Assembly: GCA_933228675.1 (NCBI GenBank)
Contig: OW121743.1
Span: 92,319,998 to 92,383,997, forward strand
Direction: 5' to 3'
Source of the DNA: Stomorhina lunata
Taxonomy: Eukaryota > Arthropoda > Insecta > Diptera > Rhiniidae
Length of the DNA stretch: 64,000 bases
Both the position numbers and the translations under genes were made by a program. Within the stretch, counting starts at the first letter, position 1; the number at the start of each line of letters is the position of its first letter. The notes beneath the pieces were generated by a model. The model was not told the DNA's origin. It searched no databases and worked only from the letters and a program-made list of their open reading frames with translations. This document shows positions 36,661 through 48,187 of the stretch, in pieces.

Positions 36661-38382
36661 TTTAAAAAGAAATGGAGTAGAAAACTTATAGCTTATATTT
36701 TATTTAAATATTGGTTCAAATAAAATGAATTACTTTCTATTTTCATTATTCTAAAAAACTTACCCCTTAATTATGACTTGACCAATAAAAATTTATAACA
36801 ACGACTCTTTAATACTTTTAATATTGTTTTTCTTTATTATTTTTTATTATCATTTTATAATATTTTTTGTTTTGTTTTGCAATTTAACCATTTCAGATCA
36901 GATTATCCATTTTTATAAATTTGAATTCATTGCAATAATCGGTACGACATAATGATAATAAACTACTATGATTAATATTTTTTCGGTTTTTTTATATTAT
37001 TTTTTTTTTCATTCTGTTTTTCCAATTTAGAGTTTTTATTTTTTCTATAATTTTCCCCATTTTTACGCACAATAAATTAATTTTAGTTTTAAAAAATTGT
37101 TTAAATTAAATCTATGATTTATTTTGTTTAATTTTATTTTTCATTTATTAATTAATTAATTAAAAGTTTTTCGATTTTTAAAAATGACTAAATCTTAAAA
37201 ATACTTTGAGACATTAAAACAGGGGTGTTGTGGTGTGGGGGGTATTTGGGTTGTTTCAAAAGTGTAAAGGTTATAAAGAGGGACAAGGGTTTTATTTTCT
37301 GGGGATCATACAATACAAAAAAAGAATTGTATACGAGTATAATTTAAATGTTTGTTTGTATTTTTGTATGTATAAGTTGAGTGTAAATATTTAAGAATGA
37401 ATTTAAATATCTAAATATTTATATAAATATTTTACATAAAAAATATCAAAGACAATAAAATTATAATACAATACAAATAAATTATGTATTATTTAATTAA
37501 TTCATTAGTTTACAACTTTACCACGACACAAATTTTTTTTGGTTTTCTTTAAATTATTTTTTTATGATTTTTCTTGAATTTAAGTGTAAATTTTTATTAA
37601 TATTTTAGAAATTTTTAAACTTAGTCAAACGTTGATTTTTAGGTTAAGGTTTATGATTTTTTGATTTGATTTTGTTTTTAATAAATATCAATTTAAATTT
37701 TTAAAGCTAGAATAATACAATAATTTAAAAAATTAACAATTAAATTCATATTTTTTTTTAATTTCCATTTAATCTTTGGCCTTTGAAATAAAACATTTAA
37801 ATTTATTTTTATTATATTTTTGCTTTTAATTTTAGCTTATAAATATTTTATGTTATTTTATTCATAATTTTTGATTTGTCTTTTCACCAATTACGAGTAT
37901 TATTGTTTTATTATGTTTTTTTAATATATTTTTTTTTTTTTTCATATTTTTTTATAAATATTCAAAATTTATCACAACAAAAGTTAAATAATTTACTTAA
38001 ATAGAATAAATTAACAAAACAATTGCAACATAAACAATTTTGCATTTCTTCTCTTTTTTCCTTCTGGTATTTTCTATTTTCAACAAGCTTCTGTTTTTTT
38101 AAGTTAAATAAACAAATTTAAAAAAAAAAATAAATAAAAAATAGTACAATTTGTGGTTCTTATATGAAAAGAAAATAATTCAATTAAAATTTTAGTAAAA
38201 TTTTATGAAATTCATATGCCATTTAGACATTCCTTTGGGAATGCCTAAAGTATTTATAGACCATTTTGATGAGATTTGCTAAAGTCTGTTATATATGTAA
38301 TTCAAAAATATTTTTTTCAAAAATTAAATTTTTTTAAAATTTCGCAATGTGCGGTATGTCGAATATAGTGTTTATATCAAAG
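36661..38382. other. T-rich low-complexity interval
   Basis: Very A+T-rich with T and A runs and AATTAATTAATT; the only richer patch is a G-rich GGGGTGTTGTGGTGTGGGGGG near 37220-37245. No gene, exon or repeat family recognised. Confidence 0.45.
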
Positions 38383-38386
38383 GGTG

Positions 38387-38527
38387 GGTTTTTTATACCC
38401 ACCCTCAAAAAGAATGGGGGGTATATTGAGATTGTCATTCCGTTTGTAATTTCGTTAATATTGGCTCAAAAAAGAAATATCGCTTATTCTGAATCCTTAT
38501 GAAATTCTAATCGATTGAGCGATGTCC

Positions 38528-38607
<80 letters not shown>

Positions 38608-39732
38608 GCTTGTCTGCCTGTCTGTCTGTCTATCCGTCTGTCTGTCACGATAACGCCTAAACGAAAGGAGCTAGCTCACTGAAACTTAGTAAAAATATTC
38701 TTCATCTATGAGAAAATTTTGGTATTGAAATTGGGCAAAAACATTTGACCATAGCTCCCGTATAACCTCGTCTAGGCCAATCGCTTTTTTGCTAATAAAT
38801 GACAAATTATAACAGCTATGATGACAAAATTTGCCATCTAGAAGTTTTACATAAGCACTAGCCAGCATATAAAATTTCATCGAAATCGGTTCACATTTAA
38901 CCATAGCTCCGATATAAAAAACTTACGAAAACAGCCTAAATTCCACCTGAAATTCACTTAAATGATAATAAATAAATAAATTGAATACAATTGTAATAGC
39001 TATGACGACTTAATTTAGAATAGAGAAGTTTTATGCAACTATTGGTCAGTATATCAAATTATATAGGAATCGGTCCATATTTAACTGTAGCTTTCATATA
39101 AAAAACACTCCCGGAAACCAAAAAAATAGTTAGCAAGGGCCAGTTAAAAGCTATTAAATTAGAAACTATGACAGCTATTGCCACTAAATTTTGCAAAAAT
39201 AAGCTTTATATAAATACCAGTGTGTGAAATTTTGTAACAATCGGTCAACATTTGGCTATAATTCTTATATATATGTATATTACATCCCCTTTTTTACATC
39301 TACAATCAAAAACATTCGGAGGTACAAGCAGCATATTAAGATTATGTACACGGTAGATGCATTAGGAACTCCTAACAAAATATATGGACCAGTCGTATTA
39401 CTATCAACTTCATTACCCTAACTAAATATTAAGCTAAACAAAAAGTATTTAACCACTTATTAATGTAAAACCATACCCGGTTACGATAACGAATTTTGTT
39501 CAAAGTAAATAAACACTTTTGAATATTGAACTATAAAGCTACTGCAACCGAAGTTATTCCAAATATTTTACCAACAATACCAACTAGCGTAACAACTTTT
39601 TTCCAATTTGGTCCACGTTTTGAATTTGCTGCACCCTCGTAGATATATGAGATATGTTTCTAAATTTAACACAACTTCATGGTGGGTTATATAAGATTCG
39701 GCACAGCCGAATATAACACTCTTACTTGTTTG
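38387..39732 (+). mobile_element. Family B (mini-me-like) element
   Basis: Begins TTTTTATACCCACCCTC.. followed by GGGGGGTATATTGAG (5' hairpin like family A), core TAATCGATTGAGCGATGTCCG, an expanded (TCTG)n, four ~170-bp internal units carrying ATCGGTYCAYATTTRACCATAGCTCC at about 38735, 38880, 39065 and 39238, and the end GGTGGGTTATATAAGATTCGGCACAGCCGAATATAACACTCTTACTTGTTT, where TTCGG..CCGAA forms a 3' hairpin. Architecture equals family A but the sequence is largely different. Confidence 0.8.
38522..38645 (+). repeat. (TCTG)n microsatellite
   Basis: About 25 nearly perfect TCTG units with a few interruptions (CTTG, CCTG, TATC), growing out of the GTCY motif of the family B element. Confidence 0.97.
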
Positions 39733-40355
39733 TGTCCTTAACCCTTAAAATTTGACCCAAATCTGGCAACGATAGCAAGAGGCGAACAGACGTTGAAAAA
39801 TAAGTTTATAAGAGGAAAAACGTATATTTTTTGGTTTTTGCCAAATTAAAGCTATTTGAGGTAACGTTTATACAAAATTGAGCATTTAAGTGAGTTTTTT
39901 TGAATCAGATGTTATATAAATTGCTCAAACAGATTTAGAGTTATAGCGTTTATTTCGACAATTTTATGTACTTGACGACTTACAAGGACAAATTTACCCC
40001 AAAAAATGGTAGGCTTCTATTTTTATACTTTTTTACTTATCTTAGACCTGTAAGTAATTAAATATACAATTTTGTTAAAATTGATGACGCAAAATTGAGA
40101 TTTTTTTTATATTTATGCAAATGACCTTTTTATGTTTTTAAAAAAATTTTGTTAACGGGTGAATATCAATTTGTATGCAAATTACCACTTTTTAGGAATA
40201 TATTTTTCGTCAACTAGTTGTGGTTGATGCTTGGATTACTATTACCGAAAAAAAGTTACTTTTTTAACATGGCGATGTTATTGGAGATAGTCACTGTCCG
40301 ACCTTGCATGACTTTTCAACTAACTTAAAACTAGTTTTTTGCTAGTTAGTTAACA
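39733..40355. other. Interval without recognisable genes
   Basis: No coding motif or repeat family recognised between the family B end and the LINE reverse transcriptase relic. Confidence 0.4.
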
Positions 40356-40359
40356 CTAA

Positions 40360-41715
40360 TACTCTGGATGGAGCACTTCAAATCAACACTTAACAACCTT
40401 ATTGGATTAATACCACTGGCTGAAGTGCATAATGAAACCAACCATGACAGTATATTCAGAGAAATTTCTGATAGTCCGCCAACAATACAATATTTCAGCG
40501 GAGATGCTTTTATGTGATGTTGAAGGATCGTCGAGAATGTGGCACCCATTTGTGCGTAAAATATGGGAAGAAGAAGCTCTGCCAACCTCTTGGAATGAAG
40601 GTATACTAGTCAAATTAAGATAAAAGGGTGACCCCAAAGACTGCAATAACTACAGATATATAACACTTCTCCCAATACCGAGCTAAATATTAAGTCGTGT
40701 AATTTTGAACATTAGAGCAGTGTTTGAGCAATGTAATGAATTCTGCACTTCTATTTACCTAGCGTTTATCGACTTTATGAAGGCCTTCGGCAGTGTCAAT
40801 AGAAGCTATCTATGGAGAATTTTAGAAAATCGTAACATGCCGACGAAAATTCTCAACTTAATCCGGGCAATGTACATTGATTTTAAATATCGAGTCCTAC
40901 ACAATGGTAGACTATCAGATCCGTTCGATGTTACTACTGGAGTAAGGCAAGGATGTATATTATCACCTATACTTTATGTCGACAACATAATGCGCACGGC
41001 TCTAAATGGACACCCTTTAAACAACTTGAGGACTTGGAATATGCCGATGACATTTGTCTTCTAAGCCAAAACTCTGGCCACCTTCAAGAGAATACTAACG
41101 CTATTACTGCTGAATCTCGGGCAGCTGGGCTGGAAATTAATATTTCCTAGACAAAGATTATGCCCGTTGACACACATCAATGTGGATAACGAGGTTATTG
41201 GACGTGTAGATACCTTTAATTACATGGGAAGTTTAGTAACTACGAAAGGTGGCGCAGACGAGGATATTAAATCGCGTATTAATAAGGCAAAATCTGCATT
41301 CGGCATTCTTCGAGCCTTTTGGAAATCTCGGCAAATATCAACAACAACTAAGTTACGAATATACCACTCGAATGTCAAGTCTGTATTCTGTATTACGGCT
41401 GCGAAACATAGAAATGCACAAATACCATCGATAAACGACTGCAAACCTTTACAAACAAATGCTTAAGGCAAATTCTTAATACATGGTGGCCGAATCGCAT
41501 AAGAAATGAAGATCTACTTAATGCGACAAACCAAATCCCTGCTTCCACAGAGGTATGTCAACGGAAATGGCTGTGGATAGGCCACACACTTCGAAGGCTA
41601 AATACCAACATTGCTCGCTTTACAACTGAAACTGGACAGTTAGGTAGATTTGCCTCCCGCGGTACAAAAATTACAGAATTGCTTGAACACCACTCAAATG
41701 CCTTTTTCCTATAGT
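40360..41715 (+). pseudogene. LINE reverse transcriptase relic
   Basis: Order of motifs, across several frameshifts and stops: WMEHFKSTLNN (linker); KGDPKDCNNYRYITLLP (start of the RT domain); AFIDFMKAFGSVNR, with the first catalytic Asp in FIDF but Gly where AFD is usual; GVRQGCILSPILY; LEYADDICLL (the YADD box, ~41037-41060); GLEINIS..KTKIMP; FNYMGSLVTTKGGADEDIKSRINKAKSAF; then a C-terminal NRTNQ..WRWIGH-type domain around 41460-41600. This matches RT-endonuclease LINEs common in insects. It cannot encode a working protein. It may or may not be the continuation of the endonuclease relic at 32.1-33.35 kb, which is in the same orientation 7 kb upstream. Confidence 0.88.
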
Positions 41716-42014
41716 GCCATGATGCCGAAACGGACCAAAAATATCGGTGCTGTACAAAAAAGATAAAAGCCGTTTTTGTAGGCACATTGATCAAGCAAAA
41801 TTAATTGCTTGATCAATGTTTTCGACAATAAATTAAGAAGTCGATGCGTTATAAAAGCATGTTTTGGAGGTACCCAAAAAATTAAATTCCACTGCGAAGA
41901 TAAAAAGTGGTTTCATTCCGAAAATGTTTATTTATTTTAGAAATCAAATTTTTTTCACTTTCAAACGGAATTCAATTATAAAATTTACTTAATTTTCTTT
42001 TTTTTTTGCACCTA
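41716..42014. other. Interval without recognisable features
   Basis: A short GCTTGATCAA inverted pair near 41787-41820; nothing else. Confidence 0.4.
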
Positions 42015-42470
42015 TATGTACACTGCGCGCATTGCTACACCACCAACTTAAATAAATTTCAAGGAAAGGCATTACACGAATATGTAATTAATTTTGCATC
42101 ATTTTCTTAAATTTGTCCAATTAACACATTTGATCATGTGTTGGCATAGTTTACTATTCAATTCCGTCGACTCAACTTTACTAAAGATCATTCATTTTCA
42201 GTAGCGTCATCTGTCAAAAGTTAGTCTTACCATCTTAGAAACATTCGTCGGTTTATTCCCAACAACTTTGCTAAAGATCATAGCATAATCAAATGCACAG
42301 TTTTTAATTTAATTATCTTTACACTGTTTTTAGTGGCGCCATCTGTCGGAAGTTGGTCATACCAGATTAGTAATGTTCGTCGGCTCATGCACAACAACCT
42401 TTGTTAAGATCGTAACATGAACAAATGCATAGTTTACTATTATAAAGGACATACAGATAGACAAAACACG
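42015..42470 (+). repeat. Dispersed repeat J with internal tandem units
   Basis: GCGCATTGCTACACCACC at the left mirrors 6060-6080. AGTAGCGTCATCTGTC / AGTGGCGCCATCTGTC, AAAGTTAGTCTTACCATCTTAG / GAAGTTGGTCATACCAGATTAG, TTCGTCGG and CAAATGCA(C/T)AGTTT recur about every 130-140 bp, giving two and a half diverged tandem units. Confidence 0.6.
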
Positions 42471-43374
42471 CGCAAAATAGAGGAGAGCCATTTTAAAGAT
42501 TTAAATATTATTTTTTTGCCTTTTTTTTACCCTTAGATATAGTTTATCAAGATTTGTCTTTCTTAGCATTTCTCAAAACTGAATTTTAAAATATTTTTTT
42601 CATGACAATTTTTTCCATAAATATTTTTTTAAAATACAGTTCATCAAACATTTTCCTAAAAAAAAAATAAATTTTTCATTAACATTTCATCTTTGGCTCA
42701 AAAATACTTTTCCCATTACAAAATTTACTAAAAATCAATTTTGGTGAAATTTTTTTAGTAAAAATGTGATTATTTTTAATAAAATCAAATTTTTCATTAA
42801 AAAAAATATTTCTATTTTCTTTTCAAAATCACCCACTGTTTCATACTTTAATACTAAACATTTTATTCAATTTTAAAGAAAAACAAGTAAAACTTATATT
42901 TAAATTTTTCATAATTTTTTTTTTAAATTACTATATTCAAATATAAATTTTGGAGATAAAATATTGCTTGGTTGACAGTTTAAATATTGCTTAAGCGTTC
43001 AAAAGTCTCTTTTGTTTATCAAAAACTTAAAATGAAAACAAATATGAATCCGTTGAATATGAAGAGAATTAAGTAAAATCTGATATCATCGAGAAAATTA
43101 TGTTGCATAATTTTGGGAGGTTTCTTTAATGATGTTTTAGATTAAAAGTAGGTTTTGAGATATAAAGAAACAGTTTGAAGAGAAATTCGAGAGAAAAAAT
43201 TGCATATATTAAAAAATTTTATTTTGTTTAAATTTATTTGAAAAATTATTTTTATTGAACATTTTTCGAAATTTCCTTTTGTTAAAAATTCTTATTATTA
43301 ATAAACCTTTCCTCGACATAAGTTTATATGGTTGGTAAAAAAAAATTAAAACTGTTGTTTTGATATTTTGCAAA
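42471..43374. other. A+T-rich interval, no gene seen
   Basis: T-rich and A-rich runs with some array-like AAAATTTTT motifs near 42560-42800; no periodicity clear enough to call a minisatellite. Confidence 0.4.
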
Positions 43375-43530
43375 AACACTATAATTCGTATTTATTCTGT
43401 CTAGAATTAGGGGTACTCATACTGACGATGATGGCCTAACCGAAACGTTCGTCAAGGAAAGCTTGTCCCCAGCAACATATTTTGGTTTTATCAAAAACTG
43501 TATGTAAAACGTTTTAATACATGTTTGATA
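43375..43530 (+). repeat. Family C repeat with hammerhead-like motif
   Basis: CACTATAATTCGTATTTATTCTGTCTAGAATTAGGGG, then the motif CTGACGA (43422-43428)..CCGAAAC (43440-43446)..GTC (43451-43453) AAGG, then TTGTCCCCAGCAACATATTTTGGTTTTATCAAAA. Stem III can form as ACG/CGU with a UU loop. CUGACGA differs from CUGAUGA at position 7, which hammerheads tolerate. Stem II is poor here (GATGGCC against TAAC). Stem I partner on the 5' side is CATA, so this copy alone is probably inactive. Confidence 0.5.
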
Positions 43531-44924
43531 TCTCATAATTAAAAAAAAAATAATTATAAATATTTCGAATATAAAAAATTTAAAGATTTAAAAAATAATG
43601 TAAGCTATTGACAGCATTAATACGAGTATTATAAAGAATATAAAAGTCAAATAAATTTCTTTCCTTTCATTTAAAACTACTTTTTTCTTAAATTTCAGTT
43701 TGTTTTTCAATATTTGTTTTAATTTTAGTTATTTTTGGATTCTTTAATATTTTTTCAGAACTGTATAGGGTATATGCCAAAAAGTTTTATTTAAATTTAA
43801 TATCAACTTTTAACTTGTTTATTTAAGTATTTAGTTACTATTTCATTGTTTTCATTTTGTTTTATTTAATTTTATATTTCGGTTTAATTCAATTTTTGCA
43901 ATGAACACACAAATCAGTCTCTATACAAATATTGTTGGTTTTATATTGAATTTCTTTCGCTATTTGTTTTAACTTTTAATTGTAAACTATTTCATTTTGT
44001 TTAAGATTTTAAATATTTTCTTGTATCTTTTGTTTTTTTTTTTTTTTTTGTATTTCAAATATTTAGTAAATTTCTTCATATTGTAACTTTATCTCACGAG
44101 TTTATATATATTTTTTTTTTTTGCTTCATTTATACATTTTTTCATTCGTTTGTGTATAAGTAACTTTATCTCCAAAAAATATGAAATTGTTAAGTTTATG
44201 GTTAAAAAATTTTCAATTTTTTTTTTGGTTTTTATTACTAAACTTTTTTTTGTTTATAATTTATGTGGTGGGTTATGATTATGATTTGTTGTTTCCTTTT
44301 TAAATTTCATTGTTTTTTTTTTATTATTTCTTCATAAATCGGTAGTTAATGTTATGTTTTTATAATTGGTAACTTCAATTAATAATGAATTTATATTGAA
44401 TTTTCAATAATAATTAAATTTCTGAAAATTAAAATACGCATATCACCGAAAATTTATTTGTTGCTACTTTCGCTTATGAAATTAACATTTTTGTTTCAAA
44501 AAATTAAACTGAAAAATTAAACAATAAACACTATTTCAAGTTTTCCTAAATTAGTGTAATGCAATAAATATTTGAAAACGCACTTTAATAAGGCTAATAT
44601 TTTATTTTTTGTTTAGTATATCAATACAAGAAAAGTGGGCTTACAACACTTTCAAAATAAAATTTTTTATGATATCGTTAACTGCAAGGTACTTGACTAT
44701 CAATATTCAGTAGGTTTTGTAAATTTAAAAATATTTTTCGCTTAACAAGATCCCTGGGAAATAGGGCATTATTAACTCTTTCTCCTTTCGAAATTTTTCA
44801 AAAACATGTGTCTGGATTTTGTAAATAACACTGTGCTAGTGTGAAAAAAATAGCAGAGACGAGGAAAATATACCAAAGATATTAATTTTATATAGATATT
44901 ATTTTTTGTTTGGGAAACCCTAAC
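43531..44924. other. T-rich low-complexity interval
   Basis: Long T runs (for example 44032-44051 and 44112-44123) and A+T-rich sequence, no exon or repeat family recognised. Confidence 0.4.
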
Positions 44925-45190
44925 CATATTATTATGATTAAAATAGTCGAAAATTTGGAGATAATTCAATGAAATTTGGTTCATATGCCTTTCTTGGAAC
45001 AGGAATAATTTCTAAGAAATTTGGTTTATTTGTGTGGATTATTTCGGGTACCTCCCATATACAAAATTTACCTGAATATAGTTTTGTGTATATTATGGAG
45101 CATACATTTAGGCTGCAAAAAAATCGATTCCTGGAAACCTTGCATATGGGAGGTACCCTAGATAATGGACCCATACAAGCTTAACTTTTA
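44925..45190 (+). repeat. Family A-related fragment
   Basis: AATTCAATGAAATTTGG, ATTTCGGGTACCTCCCATATAC and GGGAGGTACCCTAGATAATGG resemble the family A middle part (TTATGGTACCTCCCATAGG). Two such blocks face each other. Ends missing. Confidence 0.4.
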
Positions 45191-45520
45191 GAAAACATTG
45201 CTTTTCCCAGTCAGCATTTAGAAGATTATTTTTTGAAAAATCACCCAAATGAGTCTTTTTTAACCAGTTTGGAAGACCAAAAAACGATTTGTCGTCTGCG
45301 CGATTAAAAAACTAGTCGAAGTAGATTCGCGCTTGTGCTTTACAACTTACTATTGAAAATACAATAACAAAAAGCATATTCATTAAAAATCAAACATTTA
45401 AGGGATTGAAATTCGATAGTTTTTTATGCTATTTTGCAAACAGATTTTGCACAGTTAGATGATAAAAAGGTTACTCCTATGGTGTTGGTTTTGAAATACT
45501 TTTTAACGTGCATAGATAAT

Positions 45521-45640
45521 GGCTGCTGTAGCTAAGTGGGTTAGCACGCCGACTTCTAAACATAAGATATCATTTTTAGCCTGAGTTCGATCCCAGTTGG
45601 CACGTCGGCCGGCCGTCGATAAAAAATAAATAAAATAACA
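45521..45640 (+). ncRNA. tRNA-derived SINE or tRNA-like relic
   Basis: TAGCTAAGTGGG at 45529-45540 fits the RNA polymerase III A box (TRGYNNANNNGG), and GTTCGATCC at 45585-45593 fits the B box (GWTCRANNC). Box starts are 56 bp apart, wider than in a plain tRNA. It does not fold as an obvious intact cloverleaf. A GTCGGCCGGCCGTCGAT palindrome and an A-rich stretch follow, suggesting a SINE head and body. A TC microsatellite (45704-45722) lies further right. Confidence 0.55.
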
Positions 45641-47076
45641 AGAAATAAGGCAACTTCTTCAGTGTTCTAAAAATAGACTGAATAGACCACACTTCATTTC
45701 TCTACTCTCTCTCTCTCTCTCTAAGGTAACTCAATTCGTATAAATACACTCTATATATATACAATTGTAAAGGCAATGTTACTTTTTTTTGAATCAACTA
45801 AAAAAATAATCAAAATTGAGTCAAAAATGACTCGAAAATGGCTCGTAAAAGATTCAAAAGATGCTTATAAAAAATTCTCTCAAGGGAGTCGCGGCTAGGG
45901 TACCATTCCTCCCGAAGACACAGTCTTTTTCGAATCGAAAATGATAGTATATTCGATTGTTTTAATGGTCCGCGGCAGTCCAAAAAGAGTCAAATATGAT
46001 CAGAAAATAACAAAAATGCTGACTGGGTTATAGCAAAAACTACATACGTATGTATGTGCCAAATTTTATTGATTTATCTTCAAATTTAAGACAATTTCAT
46101 AGGGGTTTCCAAATAAAAAAAAATATCTTCCTTATCTGAGTTAACATAGAAAAATGAATGACACCATTGAAATCAGCATGTCCGAATTATTTTTGATATA
46201 CATACGTTTCATTTTTGTAGCACAGTTTAATTTACGAGTCAAAAGCTCTTGAGGTTCTAGAATGGAAATCAGATAAACACATTTTTGAAGTGTGAACAAA
46301 TTTATTTAAGTACCTTACGTTAAGTATTTAAACCTTAGTTAAGTTCAAACATTATTCGGAAGTCTTTTGGAATTCAGCAGAATTTGTTAGATAATAATAG
46401 ATAATGCAATATGAGGAGAGAAGATTTGACATTCGATTTCATTCAATAAAATTATGAATCACAAATTGAACTCCAATTCGGATACAACCTCCGATTTCAT
46501 CTATCAGGCTTAAAAATTGAATATCTCCGTCAATTTTAAAGTCTCCATCAATTATTTCGCGAAAAGACAAGCAATTATAAAATTATTATTAGAAAAAAAT
46601 CGTAGGGGTGCTTGTGAGTGAAAAAATGAAATACAAAATTTTTTGACTTTTTTTTTGGTCAAATTTTGAAAATAAATTTTTGGACTTAATTTAGTTTAAA
46701 AAACACACAAATTATCTAAAAGTCCTGTAAATTTGAGCAAAATTAATTAAAATGTCTCAGAGATATTAAATTTTAAAAATTAAGTTGTCTCAAAATTTAG
46801 TGCCCAGTGGTTCCCAGAATTTTGAAAATTTTCAAAAATCCTTTGGCACAAAAATTACTCATACCCAATACTAAATTTTTACCAAGTTTCAAAGAAATCG
46901 AAGTACCTAATTGCAACTTTGATTTTTTTGAGAAATTTTGACCCATTTATATAACCTATGTATGTATATCCGACGGAAAATTAAATAACTACAACTCTTA
47001 TTTATGAATCTGATTTAAGACTTCTCGACAGAGTACACTGGATATCAGAGAAGTTATACAATCCAATAGTTATCGT
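45641..47076. other. Interval without recognisable genes
   Basis: Contains (TC)n at 45704-45722 and an unrecognised GGGAGTCGCGGCTAGGGTACC stretch near 45888. No coding evidence. Confidence 0.4.
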
Positions 47077-47469
47077 TCATTTATTATTCGCGTGGCAGGG
47101 GAGTAACAACAATTTAAAACGTTGCCCTAATGATATATTGAAGCGCCATCTATACCAGTATGGGTTGTGCCACAATGTTCTATTGTTACTATTGTACTTT
47201 GATATGTGCTTTAACAAAATCAGATAATTTATATGTTGTATGTTCATTATATGTCGACAAACACTAATATAATGGTGTGTGAGCAAACGAAATTAGCTAT
47301 ATTGTTTCTGAAACAAATTTATTTTTTGGCTCCAATAATAGAGCATTTTTGTCAAAAATTTTTAATTTTAGTATTGGCTATAACTTCTCTCGATTTATAT
47401 TAAGCTTCCAAAGATCATTCTATAAATTTTTATTTAGATAGGATCTTACCTCACTATTTCAACATTATT

Positions 47470-47745
47470 TCTTAGGTAAAATAAGCATGCGTTCCTTTCA
47501 ACCTTTCAATACTATTTACTCCATTGTAGTTAATAGCAATATCTCGATTGCATCGACAGTAGAGAACAATCCCATTGTTGGCCTCGATGTACTTATGTGG
47601 GTCAAACTTTCTGCAGTAGTCTTCCCTTCTAATTATATCAAAAGTATTGAATATTCTCAAATACTACTCCTCCTCTATCCTCCATACCATTTTGTTGGCT
47701 ATCCTCTGAGAATCAGTCCAATATATACAGAAAAAAACTGGTAAT
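47470..47745 (-). pseudogene. Unrecognised coding-like relic
   Basis: The minus strand reads RIFNTFDIIRREDYCRKFD..KYIEANNGIVLYCRCNRD..INYNG without a stop for about 62 codons, in balanced composition unlike its surroundings. It continues upstream toward 47745 in the same frame with PSxxE-like residues. I do not recognise the family; a retroelement fragment is possible. The plus strand is also open for 85 codons here, so the reading frame is not proven. The neighbouring 47077-47290 has terminal-repeat-like composition but no pair was found. Confidence 0.25.
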
Positions 47746-47849
47746 CCCCTAGGTGCCGGTTCTACATTAAAACATAATTTAGTTTAAAGCATTTCTAGAC
47801 AATATTCGAAAAAATACTCTAAAGAACAGTATTTAAAGGTACCGAACTG

Positions 47850-48187
47850 TACTTAGGCAAGTAACATAAGTGTTCAATAAAGATATAGCTACCTTAAAAT
47901 TTTTGAGTACCTGTTAAAATCAGGGACCGAAAATAACTGTTATTTTCGAATTTTTGATTAAAAAAAGCAACCACAAGGAAATGTCGGAATATAAAACTAA
48001 GTATACGGAATATAAAACTAAGTATACCTACTTAGGCAAGTAACATAAGTGTTCAATAAAGATATAGCTACCTTAAAATTTTTGAGTACCTGTTAAAATC
48101 AGGGACCGAAAATAACTGTTATTTTCGAATTTTTGATTAAAAAAAGCAACCACAAGGAAATGTCGGAATATAAAACTAAGTATACCA
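47850..48187 (+). repeat. Recent tandem duplication (period 179 bp)
   Basis: TACTTAGGCAAGTAACATAAGTG through GGAATATAAAACTAAGTATA occurs twice with no difference that I can see (47850-48005 and 48029-48183), offset 179 bp. It spans the left flank and left end of the hAT-like element, so it arose after that insertion. Confidence 0.95.

Noticed and set aside
47077..47290. LTR of a retrotransposon
   Set aside because: Composition is suggestive but no second copy, primer-binding site or coding part was found nearby.
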